Assembly (NCBI RefSeq): GCF_947507565.1
Contig: NC_089182.1
Span: 1,736,001 to 1,800,000, forward strand
DNA from: Oscarella lobularis
Taxonomy: Eukaryota; Porifera; Homoscleromorpha; Homosclerophorida; Oscarellidae
Direction: 5' to 3'
DNA length: 64,000 bases
Below are positions 1-11,920 of this stretch, in pieces (position 1 is the first letter of the stretch; every line of letters starts with the position of its first letter). Under the pieces are notes generated by a model. It was not told the DNA's origin. It did not search any database and was given only the letters and a program-made list of their open reading frames with translations. The translations under genes were made by a program, and so were the position numbers.

Positions 1-3000
1 ATTCGCCCTCTTCGTTCTATGTTCAAAAGGTGGAACAACAGCGGGAAATAGATCATATCTCGCAACTCGTCAACGAAGCAGGAAACAGAAGTCACGTGAC
101 CGCATCTCTTCCTTCCGGCTCGTATCAAGAGGGCGATCCTTGCATTGCTTTGTTTTCGGATGATAATAAATGGTATCGGGGGTGTGTCGCTTCGGTGGGA
201 AACGGTCATCTCGTTCACTACGTCGACTTTGGCAATTCGGAGTATGTTCATCTTGCTAATATGAGACCAGCTCTGCCGGAATTGAGAGATTTGGAGCCAA
301 TGGCAAGGAAGTGTTCTCTGGCTAACATCAAGCCTATTGGAAGCAGAGTGAGCAAGTAGAATAATTTGAAGGATCATAAAATTATTGATTTTTTACAGGA
401 TTGGAGTTCACAGGCTCTGGCGGATTTCGAGCGTCTTGCCATGAGACAACCCGTGGCAATGAAAGTAATAAGTTCACATATAGGAATAGTTTAACCATAG
501 ACATTGTTTATGAAGGTTATATGTGTCTATCCGCTTGCTATTGATTTTGAGTTGTCTCTTGAAGACAAGCGGGACATAGGAAAGCCAGGAGTTGAGACGG
601 TGGCTCAAGCGCTCGTTTATTTGGGACATGCTGTCAATCTAGTCCCCCAAGCAACAGCTCCTGGATTTGGTACACCCATTTCATTTTGTACGTAAATGTA
701 TGAATGACTGCCATCTTTTTTTAGTACGGGCGCCAAGGCCATTTGCGGCTGAAAGAAGTCAATTTGAGCAAACGTAGATACCTAACTGATTACTATTTTT
801 TGAGTTTTCTAACTTCAGAGGCTGACTGTTTTTTTTGTAGTTCTTTTCGTCATCCCGGAAGTAGTCCTGTCCGCACGCAAAATTTCGTCTCAGTCAATCC
901 AATGACGGCATCATTGCCAGCCAGTTTTCCGCAGCAACAAAGAGAAATTCCGGCTCTCAGTCCTATTCCCCCGTTCTTTCATGGCGCCATCACCCACATT
1001 GTCTCTCTGAGCGAGTTCTCTGTGCGAGCACTGCTTCCAGACAATGCTGTGACCAGGTGATGTTGCTGTGCTCAATGGCGGCTAATTCTTATTGACAATT
1101 GTTTTTGTTTAGCATGACTAGTGAACTGCAAAGTTTTTGTGCTAACGGGGAGCGGTCAGGAATCACTGATTTCGCTCCAGGGTTGTATTGTTCTGCTCAA
1201 GCTTCCAACAGCTTTTCTTGGGAAAGAGCAAAAATTGTGAATCGAACTAGCCAGAGCGCAGTACAGGTACCAGGAGAAAAATCAATAAATGTACAAGTTA
1301 ATTAACATTCGTTGCTTTCCCCGTAGGTTACTTTTGTTGATCTTGGCGTGAACGAAACAGTCCCTGTGGCCAGTCTAAGATCATTGCCTAATGAGTTTCG
1401 TTCTGTGCCACGTCAGAGCTTCGCCTGCTCCTTGGCCAATATTCCCAGCACCGGGGATTCAAACAGGGCGGTAGAAAGGATGGAGACGTTAACACGTAAC
1501 GAAACATGCCGTTTCAAAGTGGTAGAGGTGAGTCGATAATTTTGGTAAATAATATTAATTAAATGTGTTTATTTAATTAAGGATGCTGAATTGTACCACA
1601 CTGCAGTGTCTGTTCAGCTTTCAGACGGCCGTAACCTAGTGGACCTCTTGTTTCAACCTCAGTCCTATCTTCCGCCTGTTCTGCCTCAGAGCAGCAAGTT
1701 TGAGGTGGCAATTATCCACGTTGACGACGACGGTCTCATTCATGCCCAATTGCTCAATAGTGAGATCATAACTATTTAATTTGAATAAATGTATAACTTT
1801 TAATTATTGATAGATAGCGAAGAATTGGACAGAGTTCAAACGTATCTCGCGGAGAAATTTGTAGATGACAGCGGCACTAGAGGAGTTTCACTGAGCGCGT
1901 TGAAGCCAGGGCAAATCTGTTCCTGTCAGTTCCCTGACGATGGACAGTGGTATCGAGGTCGAATAATCGATGTCGATGTCCACAAATCACATGTCAAAGT
2001 GAGTATTAATCTTACGTGTGTCTAAATAATTATGGGTGAATAAATATGATTAGGTTCTCTACGTTGATTTTGGAAATACCGAGATCGTTTCCGTTGACAA
2101 TGTGAGACTCGAACCCGTTCTCCTTAACGTTCCCCAGTTGAGTTTTGAAATGGAACAGAAGAACCTAGCTCAAGTATATAAAACTACTTGAAACAATTTC
2201 TAAAATTGACCTTCTCTTATTTATATAGGTCTTTGGAAAGAATCCGCAGGGAGCTCTCAAACGGATAAAAGATCTCGTGAACGAGACGTTTCCTGCTAGA
2301 AAAATAGACGCAGTACGTATTTTGAAACCTATATTTGAAGATGACGTCTAAAATAACTTTCATCTAGAGCAATGATCGTTTGATTGTTGACTTAGTTTTA
2401 CCAAACGGTAAACAGCTCAGTGACGCTCTTTTGGAGCTGATCTTGAGGCCGAGTTCTCGCAGTTCGGACGACAGCGGCATCATTTATCCGCCACCTGACT
2501 CGGTTGCGAATTACGCCACGCCGTTTCCCGTTCAAGTTACGGATGTCATCGCTCCTGACTGCGTCTACGTTCGACGCCTTTATGATCCAAATTCTCCGGA
2601 AGAGCGGCAGTATCGAGAACTCCAGGAGAAACTGAACGCGCCCGACTTCTGGAGAAAATGTCAAGGCGTAGGACCGGTTGACATCAAAAAAGGTTGGCGC
2701 TGTGGGAATACATGTATAAAACGTGACTAACTGTCTCTTTCTAAGGAAATGTTTGCGTGGCTCGTTATTCTGACGGGGAGATCTACAGAGCCAAAATATG
2801 TGAACATCTGATAGAAAATAAAGACGGGTCTTTATCTGCAAAAGTTTTCTACCCTGATTTCGGCACAACGGAGGAAACAATTCTTGACCGTGTTCGCCTC
2901 ATACCCGCTGATCTCTTCAACTCCGTTCCTAGTCAAGCGATTATGTTGCGCTTGTCAGGAATTACTCCTGTGGGAGGTCCTAGCGCTGATTGGACTTCCT

Positions 3001-3272
3001 TTGCCATGGCAAAAGTAAAGGAGATTATTCGACAAGGCCATTGGAGTGTTGTCAAACAGGTATTAGCCCGAGTCTTCGAAAGATAATTTTTAGAAACTTT
3101 GTTTCTAGAAAGAGGAGAAGGAGTTTATTGAAGGACTCCTCGTGGATGGGAAGGGCAACTCTGTGACTAATTTGCTCATTCAAAGCGGTCATGCCAAAAG
3201 GTGCAAACGTCATTTTCCAATTTCCTAAAAGTAATTTATTTTGTTTCTAGACCGGATGAATCTTCAGTTTGA
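1..3272 (+). CDS. Multi-Tudor-domain protein, C-terminal part (TDRD1/TDRD6-like)
   Basis: The gene is open at the left edge; only its 3' part is seen. Exons read by splice sites and frame: 3-347, 399-464, 516-669, 725-773, 841-1056, 1113-1266, 1327-1527, 1582-1759, 1814-1998, 2054-2173, 2229-2312, 2368-2692, 2746-3059, 3109-3200, 3251-3272 (TGA). Four extended Tudor units are visible. Their cores have the usual W/Y-YRG...VxYVDFGN pattern: KWYRG and VDFGNSE near 165-240, VTFVDLGVNE near 1327-1360, QWYRG and YVDFGNTE near 1945-2085, and IYRAKI and YPDFGTTE near 2785-2875. In this family such domains bind methyl-arginine tails of Piwi proteins in germ granules. That role is inferred from the family. 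The small exon 516-669 begins after a weak AAG acceptor chosen because it restores the typical sequence. Which TDRD paralogue this is cannot be told. Confidence 0.88.
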
Positions 3273-4321
3273 AAATCATGCCGCATCCAGGACAATGTTA
3301 AAATTATTAATGTGAAGTCACGTGATCTAACCCCAGCGTCATTCTCGCGCAGCCTCCTCGCTTCACAACTGGCCCCTAGTAGCCCCCCTAGTACAGGACT
3401 AAGGAGAGAGCTCCTCATTTTTCCTCGCCACTGCACGTGCTCTACTCACCAGCAGGTTTGTCCGCTCTCCCGCACCGTCCTTCCACTCCTCACAGTCGAC
3501 TTTCATTAGCGAAGACGCGTTTGCTCACTGAATTGCTTCTTTTCGAGCTCTTTTTTTGTTTCGCAGCGGCTTGTTGAAGCGCCGATAACCGGTGAGGCCT
3601 CTTCTAAGGACACCGCATCGTTTTCAGGGTTCTTCCACTTCAGTTGACTTTAGGAAAGGGCAAGACGCACTCTTCTTTCTCTGTTTCTTCTTTTCAAGCT
3701 TCTTCTCCGTCGCACAAAAGGTGGGGCCTCTTTTTGCCTACGTCGGTCTTAGTATGGAGTGTCTCTTTATTTTGTCGCAGCCCTGTTCTAGTTTCAGAAT
3801 CTACAGCCGTTGTTGTCCCCCGTCCATCATAAATCCCTTGAAGGATATGATCATGTAGATATATCCCTGATAATTCGGTCGAAGTAAGCTCAATCACGCC
3901 TCTGACTACCCAGACCTCTCTGCTGTGCAAGATTTCTTATAAGTGATCGCGAAACGCTATTTGAGAGACGGTTGCTGGTCGCGTCTGTGTGAGTGTACAA
4001 AATAAATCCGGCCAGTGGAGAGGGGTCGCTTGAAAGAGGGGCCATTGTACTGTAACAACTAAGCACATTTGCTTTTCTTTAGCCTTTTATTTGGAGCTTA
4101 CTTGAACCTGAAGGTCGCTGAGGAAGAAAGAACAATTTTTTAATTAAATTGCATGAATGTGCTACGTAGTAGACACTACACGCACGAACGCCCGCGCGCG
4201 CGCACAGGGCTTTAAAGCCTCGTGCTAGTGCGTTGAAAGTCCCTGCTAGTGCGCGCGTCAGCCTGGGTCTCGTTTGCGCGTTGTATTGGCCATTAGCGCG
4301 CGCAAGCAAAACCTTGTGATT

Positions 4322-4364
4322 TAGTCAGGTCACCTGACCCTTCACGGGTCAGGTGACCCGACTA
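4322..4364. repeat. 19-bp inverted repeat with 5-base loop
   Basis: Left arm 4322-4340 and right arm 4346-4364 are reverse complements except at one position, separated by TTCAC. The core is AGGTCACCTGACCC, itself partly palindromic. It could form a stable hairpin or be the end of a mobile element. Function unknown. Confidence 0.75.
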
Positions 4365-4513
4365 GTAGATTTTAGGCGTGAGTACGTAAAGTAGGAGAAG
4401 CTATGTTCAAATTTTATTCAATAAAGTCCCGGATGTAAAAAAATTGAACAAAAAATAGTCGCACCCTTCTTATTTGTTGCGAGAAGAGGAACGCCGCGCG
4501 CCCCTCCCCGCTG

Positions 4514-4612
4514 CTCATCTCTCCCAAATGGGAGAGATGAGCTTTGCCCACCTCTCTCCATTGGAGAGAGAGATGAGCTTTGCCCACCTCTCTCCATTGG
4601 AGAGAGAGGTGG
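4514..4612. repeat. Nested palindromic tandem repeat
   Basis: A unit of about 37 bp (GAGATGAGCTTTGCCCAC followed by CTCTCTCCATTGGAGAGA) occurs about two and a half times. Each CTCTCTCCATTGGAGAGAG segment is a self-complementary hairpin. The first part, 4514-4541, is a perfect palindrome with 12-base arms around AAAT. Direct and inverted repetition are therefore combined. Confidence 0.8.
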
Positions 4613-5724
4613 GCTCCGCACTCCTTGTCCTCGGCGTCTTCTTAGGTGCTCCTTGTCCTCTTCTCAACCCACTCCCATTGAGGAGAGCGAGCCGGGACCT
4701 AACCTCCCCCCAGGTCCAAGGGGTGTGACATACTCCCATGTCATCCAGGGCAGACTTTCACCCAAGCCGCACGGAGGAGAGCACATTAGACGAGTTAACC
4801 TCCAGCTCCCAAGGAGGTGGGATCACCCAATCATCCCGCAGGTTGAGGCCTTCAGTATACCCCTTTAAGGCCCAAAGGGGGTACCCTCGCCACCGGGGCA
4901 CGGGGGGAGTCATTAACCCAAGACCCGGGAGGACCGCGATTTTGCCCACAGCGTCTTGCCCAAGTGGGGGATGGTAGTTATCACTCATGCCACCAAGAGT
5001 AGGGCCGCTCTATCGCCCCGGCAGAGGTGCGGCCTCTTTTCGCTCTCGGCCCAGAGGGATGGCTGCGTCTGCCTCGTCGGATTGGGGGAACGACTACGCG
5101 ACAAAACAATTGGCAGACGAGGAAACAAAGCAATGTACCTTGACTCTTGAATAAGGAAGAGAGGAAAAATCGCCGTCCAAAGTCCGAAGTGTCGACCTTT
5201 TCAATAGTGTACTATGTTCAAAAAACAATTGACCTGACTAAAAGCATCGTTAATAAACGACAACATCATCGGATTCCGTTATCCATTGATCAGAGAAGCC
5301 AGTCGTGTAAAAACGGAATCACGGAATCACGCTGTGGCTGCGTGGTACAGTATCGTGTTCATCCCGGAAGAGGCGGGCAAATGGAAATATAAAGAGGCTG
5401 TCTTCTAAGAAAGCAAGCCGCACCACTCTGACGCAAACGTGCCCTACCACTCACCGCGCTCAACAAGAATACCCATTCGGAGAGCTAAAGGACGAAATGC
5501 ACTTCGGAGACTTCTTCCGGATTAATTAACCAAATCAACTTGTCGTCCAAGGGCTTTCGAAGTCGAACTTCGTTCAAAGAATTTCCGGTCGGCGATGAGC
5601 CAAGTCAACAGTCGAGCATGTGATTGCCTTGCCAGCCAATGAGCGCTCGATCTCTTCGTACCGTGTACCGTACTATTTATTTACGCGAGTGGAGCGAGGC
5701 GAGAACGCCCTGCGGACGAAACAG

Positions 5725-8700
5725 ATGACGACGAACGTAGGAGCTCTGCTTCTTCTTCTCATCTCTCTTCTTTTCGTTCCTCGTTTCGACGGTAAGCGCA
5801 TTCGACACGTCAAAACGACGAGACAACTCGGTTAATCATCAGCCGCGTGCAATTCGGACGATTTTCAATGCGCCGACGGCAAATGCATTCCGCGAGCTTG
5901 GCGTTGCGATCGATACTTCGATTGCGACGACGATTCGGACGAAGACGGCTGCGGTAAGCAATTTTTTACGCCGTCTGGCGCAACGCCAGCCGAACGTTTT
6001 GGGGCGTTGGACCGGAAATGACTCGCGTTCTCTCTAGGACATACCTGTAAGCCGACCGAGTTCATATGCGAGGACGGATCGTGCATCGATTCGGCGTGGA
6101 TATGCGACGGCGATTCGGACTGTACGAAGGGATCCGACGAGGACGAAGGACTTTGCGGTAGGCTACGTGACGGATGTCGTGACGTTGTATAGAACGCGCA
6201 CGCGCTCGCTCGCGCGCTCGCTCGCCCGCCCTTTTCTAATTTTAGCGAAGCACACGTGCCCGCCGAATGAGTGGAAATGCCCGCGCGGCGTCTGCATACC
6301 TGAAAGTTGGAAATGCGACGGCGAGGACGATTGTCGCGACGGGGATCGATCGGACGAAATCGGCTGTCCCGTGTCGGCCAGTCCGAGTCGGTGCGGGTCG
6401 TCGCAATTCGAATGTCATAACGGACAGTGCATATCGAAACACTGGCAATGCGACACGGAAGACGATTGCGGCGACGGATCAGACGAAACGGACGCCACTT
6501 GCTGTAATGATCAGGATATCTAGAAATTAATTAGAAATATATAAATAGTCACGTGACTATAGCGAGATCGTGTCCGCCGAACGAGTTCACCTGTCGTAGC
6601 GGGCAATGCATTCCCGCACTGTGGCGATGCGACACCGAAAATGACTGCATTGATGGAACAGACGAAGTCCTATGCACGCAACCGACAGGTAGTCTATAAA
6701 GATTCATTAGTCATTTGTCCCTATTATGATTAAAAGGTACTGTTGGGCCAACTCTTAATCCGTGTGCTCCAAACAAATTCTCCTGCGACGATAAAAGAGA
6801 TTGCATCTTCCAAGACTGGGTTTGCGACCAGGAGCATGACTGTTTCGACGGATCAGACGAAAAAGATTGCGGTAGGCGTTTCCCATTGCGTGTGCATACC
6901 TCCATAACGTTTTATATATAGCCACGGATGCTCCGTGTCAGGATTCGGAATTCACGTGCCGCGGCAACGGGAAATGCATTTCCGTCGCGAAGCTCTGCGA
7001 CGGAAACGGAGATTGTTTCCACAACGACGACGAGTTGAATTGTGCGTTGAATTATTGAATCGGTAAACGCGAATCACGTCCCTTTGTGCACAGGCTCGAC
7101 TCCTACTCCGACGCCGACAGCCAGTAGTTGCAGCGATCGCGAATTCCATTGCAGCCAATCAAGCGGAACGTGCGTCTCCGTGGACAAAGTGTGCGACGGT
7201 AACCGGAACTGTCCAAATGGAGAAGACGAAGCGGAGAAGTTATGTGAAAGCAGACGTACGTCATGAAATTAGTCGAAATTATTTAATCGGTACCTGCGTG
7301 CAGGAGTCGATGAGTGCCTGAGTCGGGCAGCGAATAACTGCTCCCTGAGCCGAAATGAGAAATGCGTTGATGATAAATTTGGGTATCACTGCGAATGCCA
7401 ATCCGGATACAGCAGACAAGATGGAACTTGCAAAGGCGAGAAAACAAACAAAAATATCGATATCATCTAAATGAAAATATTTATTTCTAGATACAAATGA
7501 GTGTTTGCTTGGAGTCTGTCACCAGCAGTGCGTCAACTTGAGAGGGAGCTACAAGTGCAGCTGTTTTCCCGGATTCGAACCGATCCCCGACGACGAACAC
7601 AAGACGCACTCGAGCCAATGCCGAGCTACCGGCAAGCCAATAAGATTAAATAAATAAATAATATTATATATATTTCCTAGGAACTCCGTATATTATATAC
7701 GTCCACAATGACGGGATACATAAAATTGAATTAACGGGAGGCAGCGTCAAAACCATTGTCCGCCGTCTACACAGTCCCGTAGCAATCGATTACAATTACG
7801 AGAACAAGGTCGTTTACTGGATCGACAATGAACACAGAGCTCTATATCAGGCTCCACTTGAATCGACTTCGGATCAACTGAACGAAACGGAAAGAGACAA
7901 ACACGAGCGTCTTTATAAGGGGCAGGGAACAATTCAGAAAGTCGACGGTCTCGCTTTCAATTGGATCAATAATCAGTTATTTTGGACGGACGCGGGGACG
8001 AGGACAATCGAGCGATTCGAGCTTATTTCAAAAAAGATAACGACGATAATCAAGTCCGGTTTGGACGAACCGAGAGCGATCGTCTTAGATCCAGCCAACG
8101 AGTAAATAATAAATAATAATAATAATAATAGTTTTCGACATTGATTTTTAAATTAAGGCACGTGTATTTTTCTGATTGGGGTATCAGTAACGGAATAATC
8201 GAGCGTTCGCGACTGGACGGAAAGCAGCGAACGCGAATTCACACGGGAACGAGAGAGTCACCTGAGTTTCCAGACGGTCTAGCCTTGGATTTAAATCGCG
8301 GATATTTATATTGGATCGATTCCCGACGCGACGTCATACAGCGAGCCAACTTGGACGGAAGCGACGTCAAGATCGTGTGGATTTCTCCTAAGGACACAAA
8401 ACCGTTTGGATTCGACTTATTTTTGAATAAGTTTTACATGACTGAGAGGCTATTGGATGAGGAGGCCATAGCTTCGGTGACGATGAGTGGATCGGTGAGT
8501 TATTTGAGAAGGCATATGACGCACGAACCGTTGGGGCTCAAAGTCGTTCATCAATCAAAGCAACTACGTGCGTCAAAAATAATCAATTATATATGTATAT
8601 ATATATATATATATATCTATTTGATGTCTAGGCGACGTTAGGAATTTGTGTGACAAGGAGAACGGCGGTTGCGACGACGTGTGCAAAATGGAAGGAGATC

Positions 8701-9136
8701 GGGCTATTTGCGGGTGCACGCAATTGGGCTACACGTTGTCGCCGGACTTGAGAACTTGTGTCAGTGTATCAACAACTACTGGACCGGTCTCCAAAGATAA
8801 TTCAAGTCTCGGAAGTAAGAAACCCCGTCGTGTGCTTATACGATTATTATTATTAATTCTTTATTTACTATATCAGTTGGCGTTATTATTGGTATTGTTG
8901 TGGGCGCAGCTATTCTGATCGCTATTATTATTATTATTATCGTCTTCTTTGTCCGAAGGACTCAGTAAGTCAACATTTAGGCAAAATATGGTACATAAGA
9001 TAAATTGTGTTTTTTTTTATTTTAAAGCAATAAGGGTGACTTTAATTTTGACAATCCTGCCTACATTGCTTCGGACGACGTAGTTGAAATCAAAGCAGAA
9101 TCGGAAGTACCCAATAACTTTTCAAAGCATGTGTAG
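5725..9136 (+). CDS. LDLR: Low-density lipoprotein receptor homologue
   Basis: Endocytic receptor at the plasma membrane. Exons: 5725-5791, 5843-5953, 6038-6157, 6246-6503, 6563-6688, 6737-6871, 6922-7041, 7094-7255, 7304-7435, 7491-7631, 7681-8101, 8158-8567, 8632-8814, 8877-8964, 9028-9136, giving about 860 aa, close to human LDLR. Order: signal peptide ([17 protein letters not shown]); eight LDL-receptor class A repeats with six Cys and SDE acidic motifs; two EGF-like modules (7304-7631); a six-blade YWTD-type propeller (7681-8567, FSDWG, YWIDS); a third EGF (8632-8780); a short Ser/Thr stem; a TM helix of Val/Ile; and a 41-residue tail. The tail has FDNPAY, matching the FxNPxY clathrin-adaptor internalisation signal. 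Most LA repeats sit alone on phase-1 exons, as in vertebrates. Two introns (7436-7490, 7632-7680) use GC donors. Eight LA repeats match VLDLR rather than LDLR, so it may represent the ancestor of both. Confidence 0.95.
7436..7490 (+). other. GC-AG intron in LDL receptor gene
   Basis: The junction TGCAAAG|GCGAGA ... TTTCTAG|ATACAAATGAG is needed to join the two EGF modules (reading CKDTNEC). No GT donor in the right phase is present nearby. Confidence 0.75.
7632..7680 (+). other. GC-AG intron in LDL receptor gene
   Basis: The donor ACCG|GCAAGC fits the GC-intron consensus and joins the second EGF module to the first propeller blade in phase 1 (ACC G|GA ACT). Confidence 0.8.
8591..8616. repeat. 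AT dinucleotide microsatellite
   Basis: A run of TA/AT repeats lies inside the intron between the propeller and the last EGF exon of the LDL receptor gene. Confidence 0.9.
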
Positions 9137-9499
9137 TCACAGACAAAAAAGGTCGTTTAGCGTGAGATTTTTAGAGCTGACTGCGTGTTAGTAATTTTAA
9201 AACGAAAAATGACGCAAGCACACGTCTTTTAGTTCTGCGCGGAGCGGACAAGTGAGTTCAATTTAGGTGAATTGCAGCGGACTCTCTATACGAGCGCGTC
9301 TATGTTAAGTACCTCGCGCTGAATCCCAGGCGTCGATCGGAGAGGAAAGCGTGTTGGAGCACGTGTTCGGTTCCGAACATGCGCTAACGGAACTCGTAAA
9401 CCGCAAATAGTATTTCCCTTCATACCTGAAAACACGACACGTTCTCTCATTTGTAATCAAACCAAAATAACTAATGTTCCTCAAAATACGACTTTTTAC
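9137..9499. other. Convergent intergenic region
   Basis: About 360 bp between two genes that end toward each other. It should hold both 3' untranslated regions. I see no gene and no clear canonical poly(A) signal. Confidence 0.5.
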
Positions 9500-11754
9500 T
9501 CAGGGCTCTTCTGCCTTCTTAGCCTTTGGCTGAGATTTCGGCAACGAAGAAAACTTCAAAGAAGACGCCATTGCACTTCGACGTCCAATCGTCGACTGGC
9601 TGCCAAGTTTCAGCAACGGCGGATGCTGTACCACCCTCGGCGAAGCGACCTGCGAAGGGCTAGCCTTAGCCAGGCCTTTTCCTAAACCAAAAAAATAATA
9701 ACTCATAATTAATTAATTAATTAAAAAACACGAAAATCTTTACGACTCAATCTCCGAACGTCTTTCGTTAACGCCAATATCTTTGTCGCCGATGCCGCCG
9801 CGGAATCAGGAGCATCCGAGTCAGAGTCGGAGACGTCCACGTCGCTATGAGACTCCTTTGGTTTCGTAGCCGACAAAACGTTCTCTATTGTCGCACAACG
9901 TTTGGGCGATGACGTCGGCTTTTCGTCGTCTGATGAATCTACGAAACTAGATCCATCTCCCGTTTCCTTACACGTAACAGTCTTTACCGATAAATTCATT
10001 CGAAGCGAATTGTCCCCGTTTGCGGACGAATGTCGACTTTGCTGTCGTCTCAGACGACGATGTTTTCGCCGGAGAGTCAGAGACGACAACGTCAGCTGGA
10101 GATTGTTTCTCTGGTGTTGGAGACTTTGTAACGGTTTCGTTCATTTCGGCGATTCGAGCTTTGGGTGACAAGCACTTGTCGTCGACGATGTGAGAAAGTT
10201 GGTCGTCTCTCGTTCTTTCGTCGTCGTCGTCGTCGGCGGCGGCTTTGACTTCCGTTTGAGGGATCGTCGTTGACGTCGTCGTCGCCGTCGTCGATTTGAT
10301 TTTGTTGAGCAGGTTTTCGTTTGAGAAGGAATTCCTCTTCATTTTCCTCCTCTTTCTCTTCTTCGTCTTTTTCGTAACTGTAAATACGAGGCCGGAGCAT
10401 GAGATAACGGCTGAATCGCGAATATCCTTACCGATGCAGTGCTCCCCCTTCTCATCTACTTCTTTTTCTTTTTCAGCAGCATTCCCTATCTGCCTATCTT
10501 CGCTTCTTTCGTCTGCCTTTTTCTTCTCGGCCGCCCGTTTCTCGGCCGCCACTTTCTCGGCCGCCACTTTCTCGGCCGCCCGTTTCTCAGCCGCCCGTTT
10601 CTCGGCCGCCCGTTTCTCTGCCGCCACTTTCTCCGCCGCCACTTTCTCTGCCGCCTCTTCCTCCTCCTCAGCGTGTTTGTCACAGCTACCTTGAATTTCG
10701 TCGTCTTGGCTACTAGCTGCTTGGTCATCTATAATCATTTCCTCGTCGGCGTCATCACCTTCGTTCTTCTCGTAACTAGCTGTATTGCACATAAAAATTA
10801 TCAAAAGTACATCGAGAAAAAGAGTAGTACCTACCACAAGTATTTTCAACGCTTTCTCTTTCCTTTACGGGCTCTTCTTTCTCCGCCAATCCTTCATAAA
10901 TGTCCTCATTCACCGTTTTTCGCTTCCCTGCTCTAAAGACAAAAAAATCACATTTTTATTCGTCACATCTAGCGTCGTGCCTGTTCACCTTTTTTTTCTC
11001 GTTACGAGTTCAACGCCGGGAAAAAGGGCCGCGAGAATCTCCACAAAGCGTTCGCGCGAGACGAACTTGTCTCGCTGTTGCTCCTCTTCAAAGCCCTCGC
11101 TCCAATATCGTGTATAGACGCCCGTCTGCGACAGCACGCTGCCTTTTTTCTCCACATAATGCAAACGTAGCCACGACACTAATCGATCATCCATTTCGAC
11201 GTCATCTTCGGCATCGTTTTTGCCTTAGAAAGAAAAGATATGGCGTCAATAATTTTTCTTCGTTTATTTTTACTTCGATCTTGAACGGTGACAACTGCGT
11301 CCTTCTCACTAACCTAAAAAATTTACTTAATTAGATTAATTAATTAAAGTAATTAATTAATTAATGAAAATTACAATTTTATTCTGACTCTGAGAACGCT
11401 GCACGTCTTGGAATCCCACGTCTTTTTTTCCGACAATCGCAATAAGACGCGGATTCGATTCGAGATGGTGGAGTCGAAGTTGAGAATGGAGATCGTAACC
11501 CTCCTCCGTTCGAAAGTGATCGATGCACAGCGGCCTGAAAGAAGCAAAAACGATCGCACGCGCGAAAGGGAACGCGTTTCGCTTACGATTCCGGCTTGTA
11601 GAGATCGTTGTACGCTTCCTCCGCCACGCGAACGACTTCGGAGAACTGGGCGTCTTTCTCGACTGCAACCTGACGTCGAAAAGACTATAGAAACGTCGGC
11701 GAATTAGATCTGGCGTACCAGGAACTTTCTATCGTCGACGGAGACACGAATCAT
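9500..11754 (-). CDS. Unrecognised nuclear-type protein: possible RFX-like winged helix plus AAEK pentad repeat
   Basis: I do not recognise this gene. Exons in transcript order: 11754-11719, 11669-11587, 11534-11375, 11313-11274, 11223-10989, 10932-10835, 10779-10432, 10377-9988, 9956-9732, 9681-9500, about 600 aa. Phases agree at every junction except one doubtful pair. The 9957-9987 intron would be only 31 bp, so another junction there is possible, and 10378-10431 is in frame and could be retained. Residues 1-95 could be a small beta-grasp-like fold. A helix-rich segment (10989-11200; WLRLHYVEKKG, VYTRYWS, FVEILAALFPG) resembles RFX-type winged helices, but weakly. Then comes an acidic stretch, a perfect-phase AAEK(R/V) pentad repeat (10528-10665), a Lys/Arg-rich patch (KKTKKRKRRK) that looks like a nuclear localisation signal, and Ser/Asp-rich acidic clusters. 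The start ATG at 11754 is the first in frame; an upstream exon is possible. USP24 ends only 166 bp upstream on the same strand. Confidence 0.6.
10528..10665 (-). repeat. 15-bp minisatellite encoding AAEK(R/V) pentads
   Basis: About nine copies of a 15-base unit (GCCGCC(A/C)(C/G)TTTCTC-like on the plus strand) encode AAEKV or AAEKR in the minus-strand gene. Such Ala/Glu/Lys repeats typically form a long charged alpha-helix. The open plus-strand frame over it is a shadow. Confidence 0.85.
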
Positions 11755-11920
11755 CGTCGAATCATATTCTGTTTTGAATTCAACCCATCGGTCACGTGTC
11801 TCTAACGCGGCCAATAGAATTTTTTCTTGTTTAATTAAATTGGTACTGCTGCTAAACAATCAAGTTCGTTTATCTAACCAAAGTATCGCAAAATAAGAAG
11901 GACACAAAACAATTATCTTC

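Larger units (their letters stand above)
3273..5724. other. Intergenic region, repeats but no supported gene
   Basis: There is no reading frame here with splice sites and a recognisable product; the short open frames look random. It holds a 19-bp inverted repeat at 4322-4364, a nested palindromic tandem repeat at about 4514-4612, and a GC-rich stretch at 4186-4270 with repeated TGCTAGTGCG-type words. A C/G-run-rich stretch lies at about 4680-5060. The final 80 bp should contain the LDL-receptor promoter and 5' leader. It could include a non-autonomous mobile element, but I see no clear terminal repeats or target duplication. Confidence 0.5.

Noticed and set aside
3236-3930. Several short frames after the Tudor gene
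   Set aside because: They overlap one another on both strands and have no recognisable product.
10296-10936. Plus-strand frames with FSAATFSAA-type repeats
   Set aside because: They are the antisense of the AAEK pentad repeat in the minus-strand gene, which has matching splice phases on both sides.
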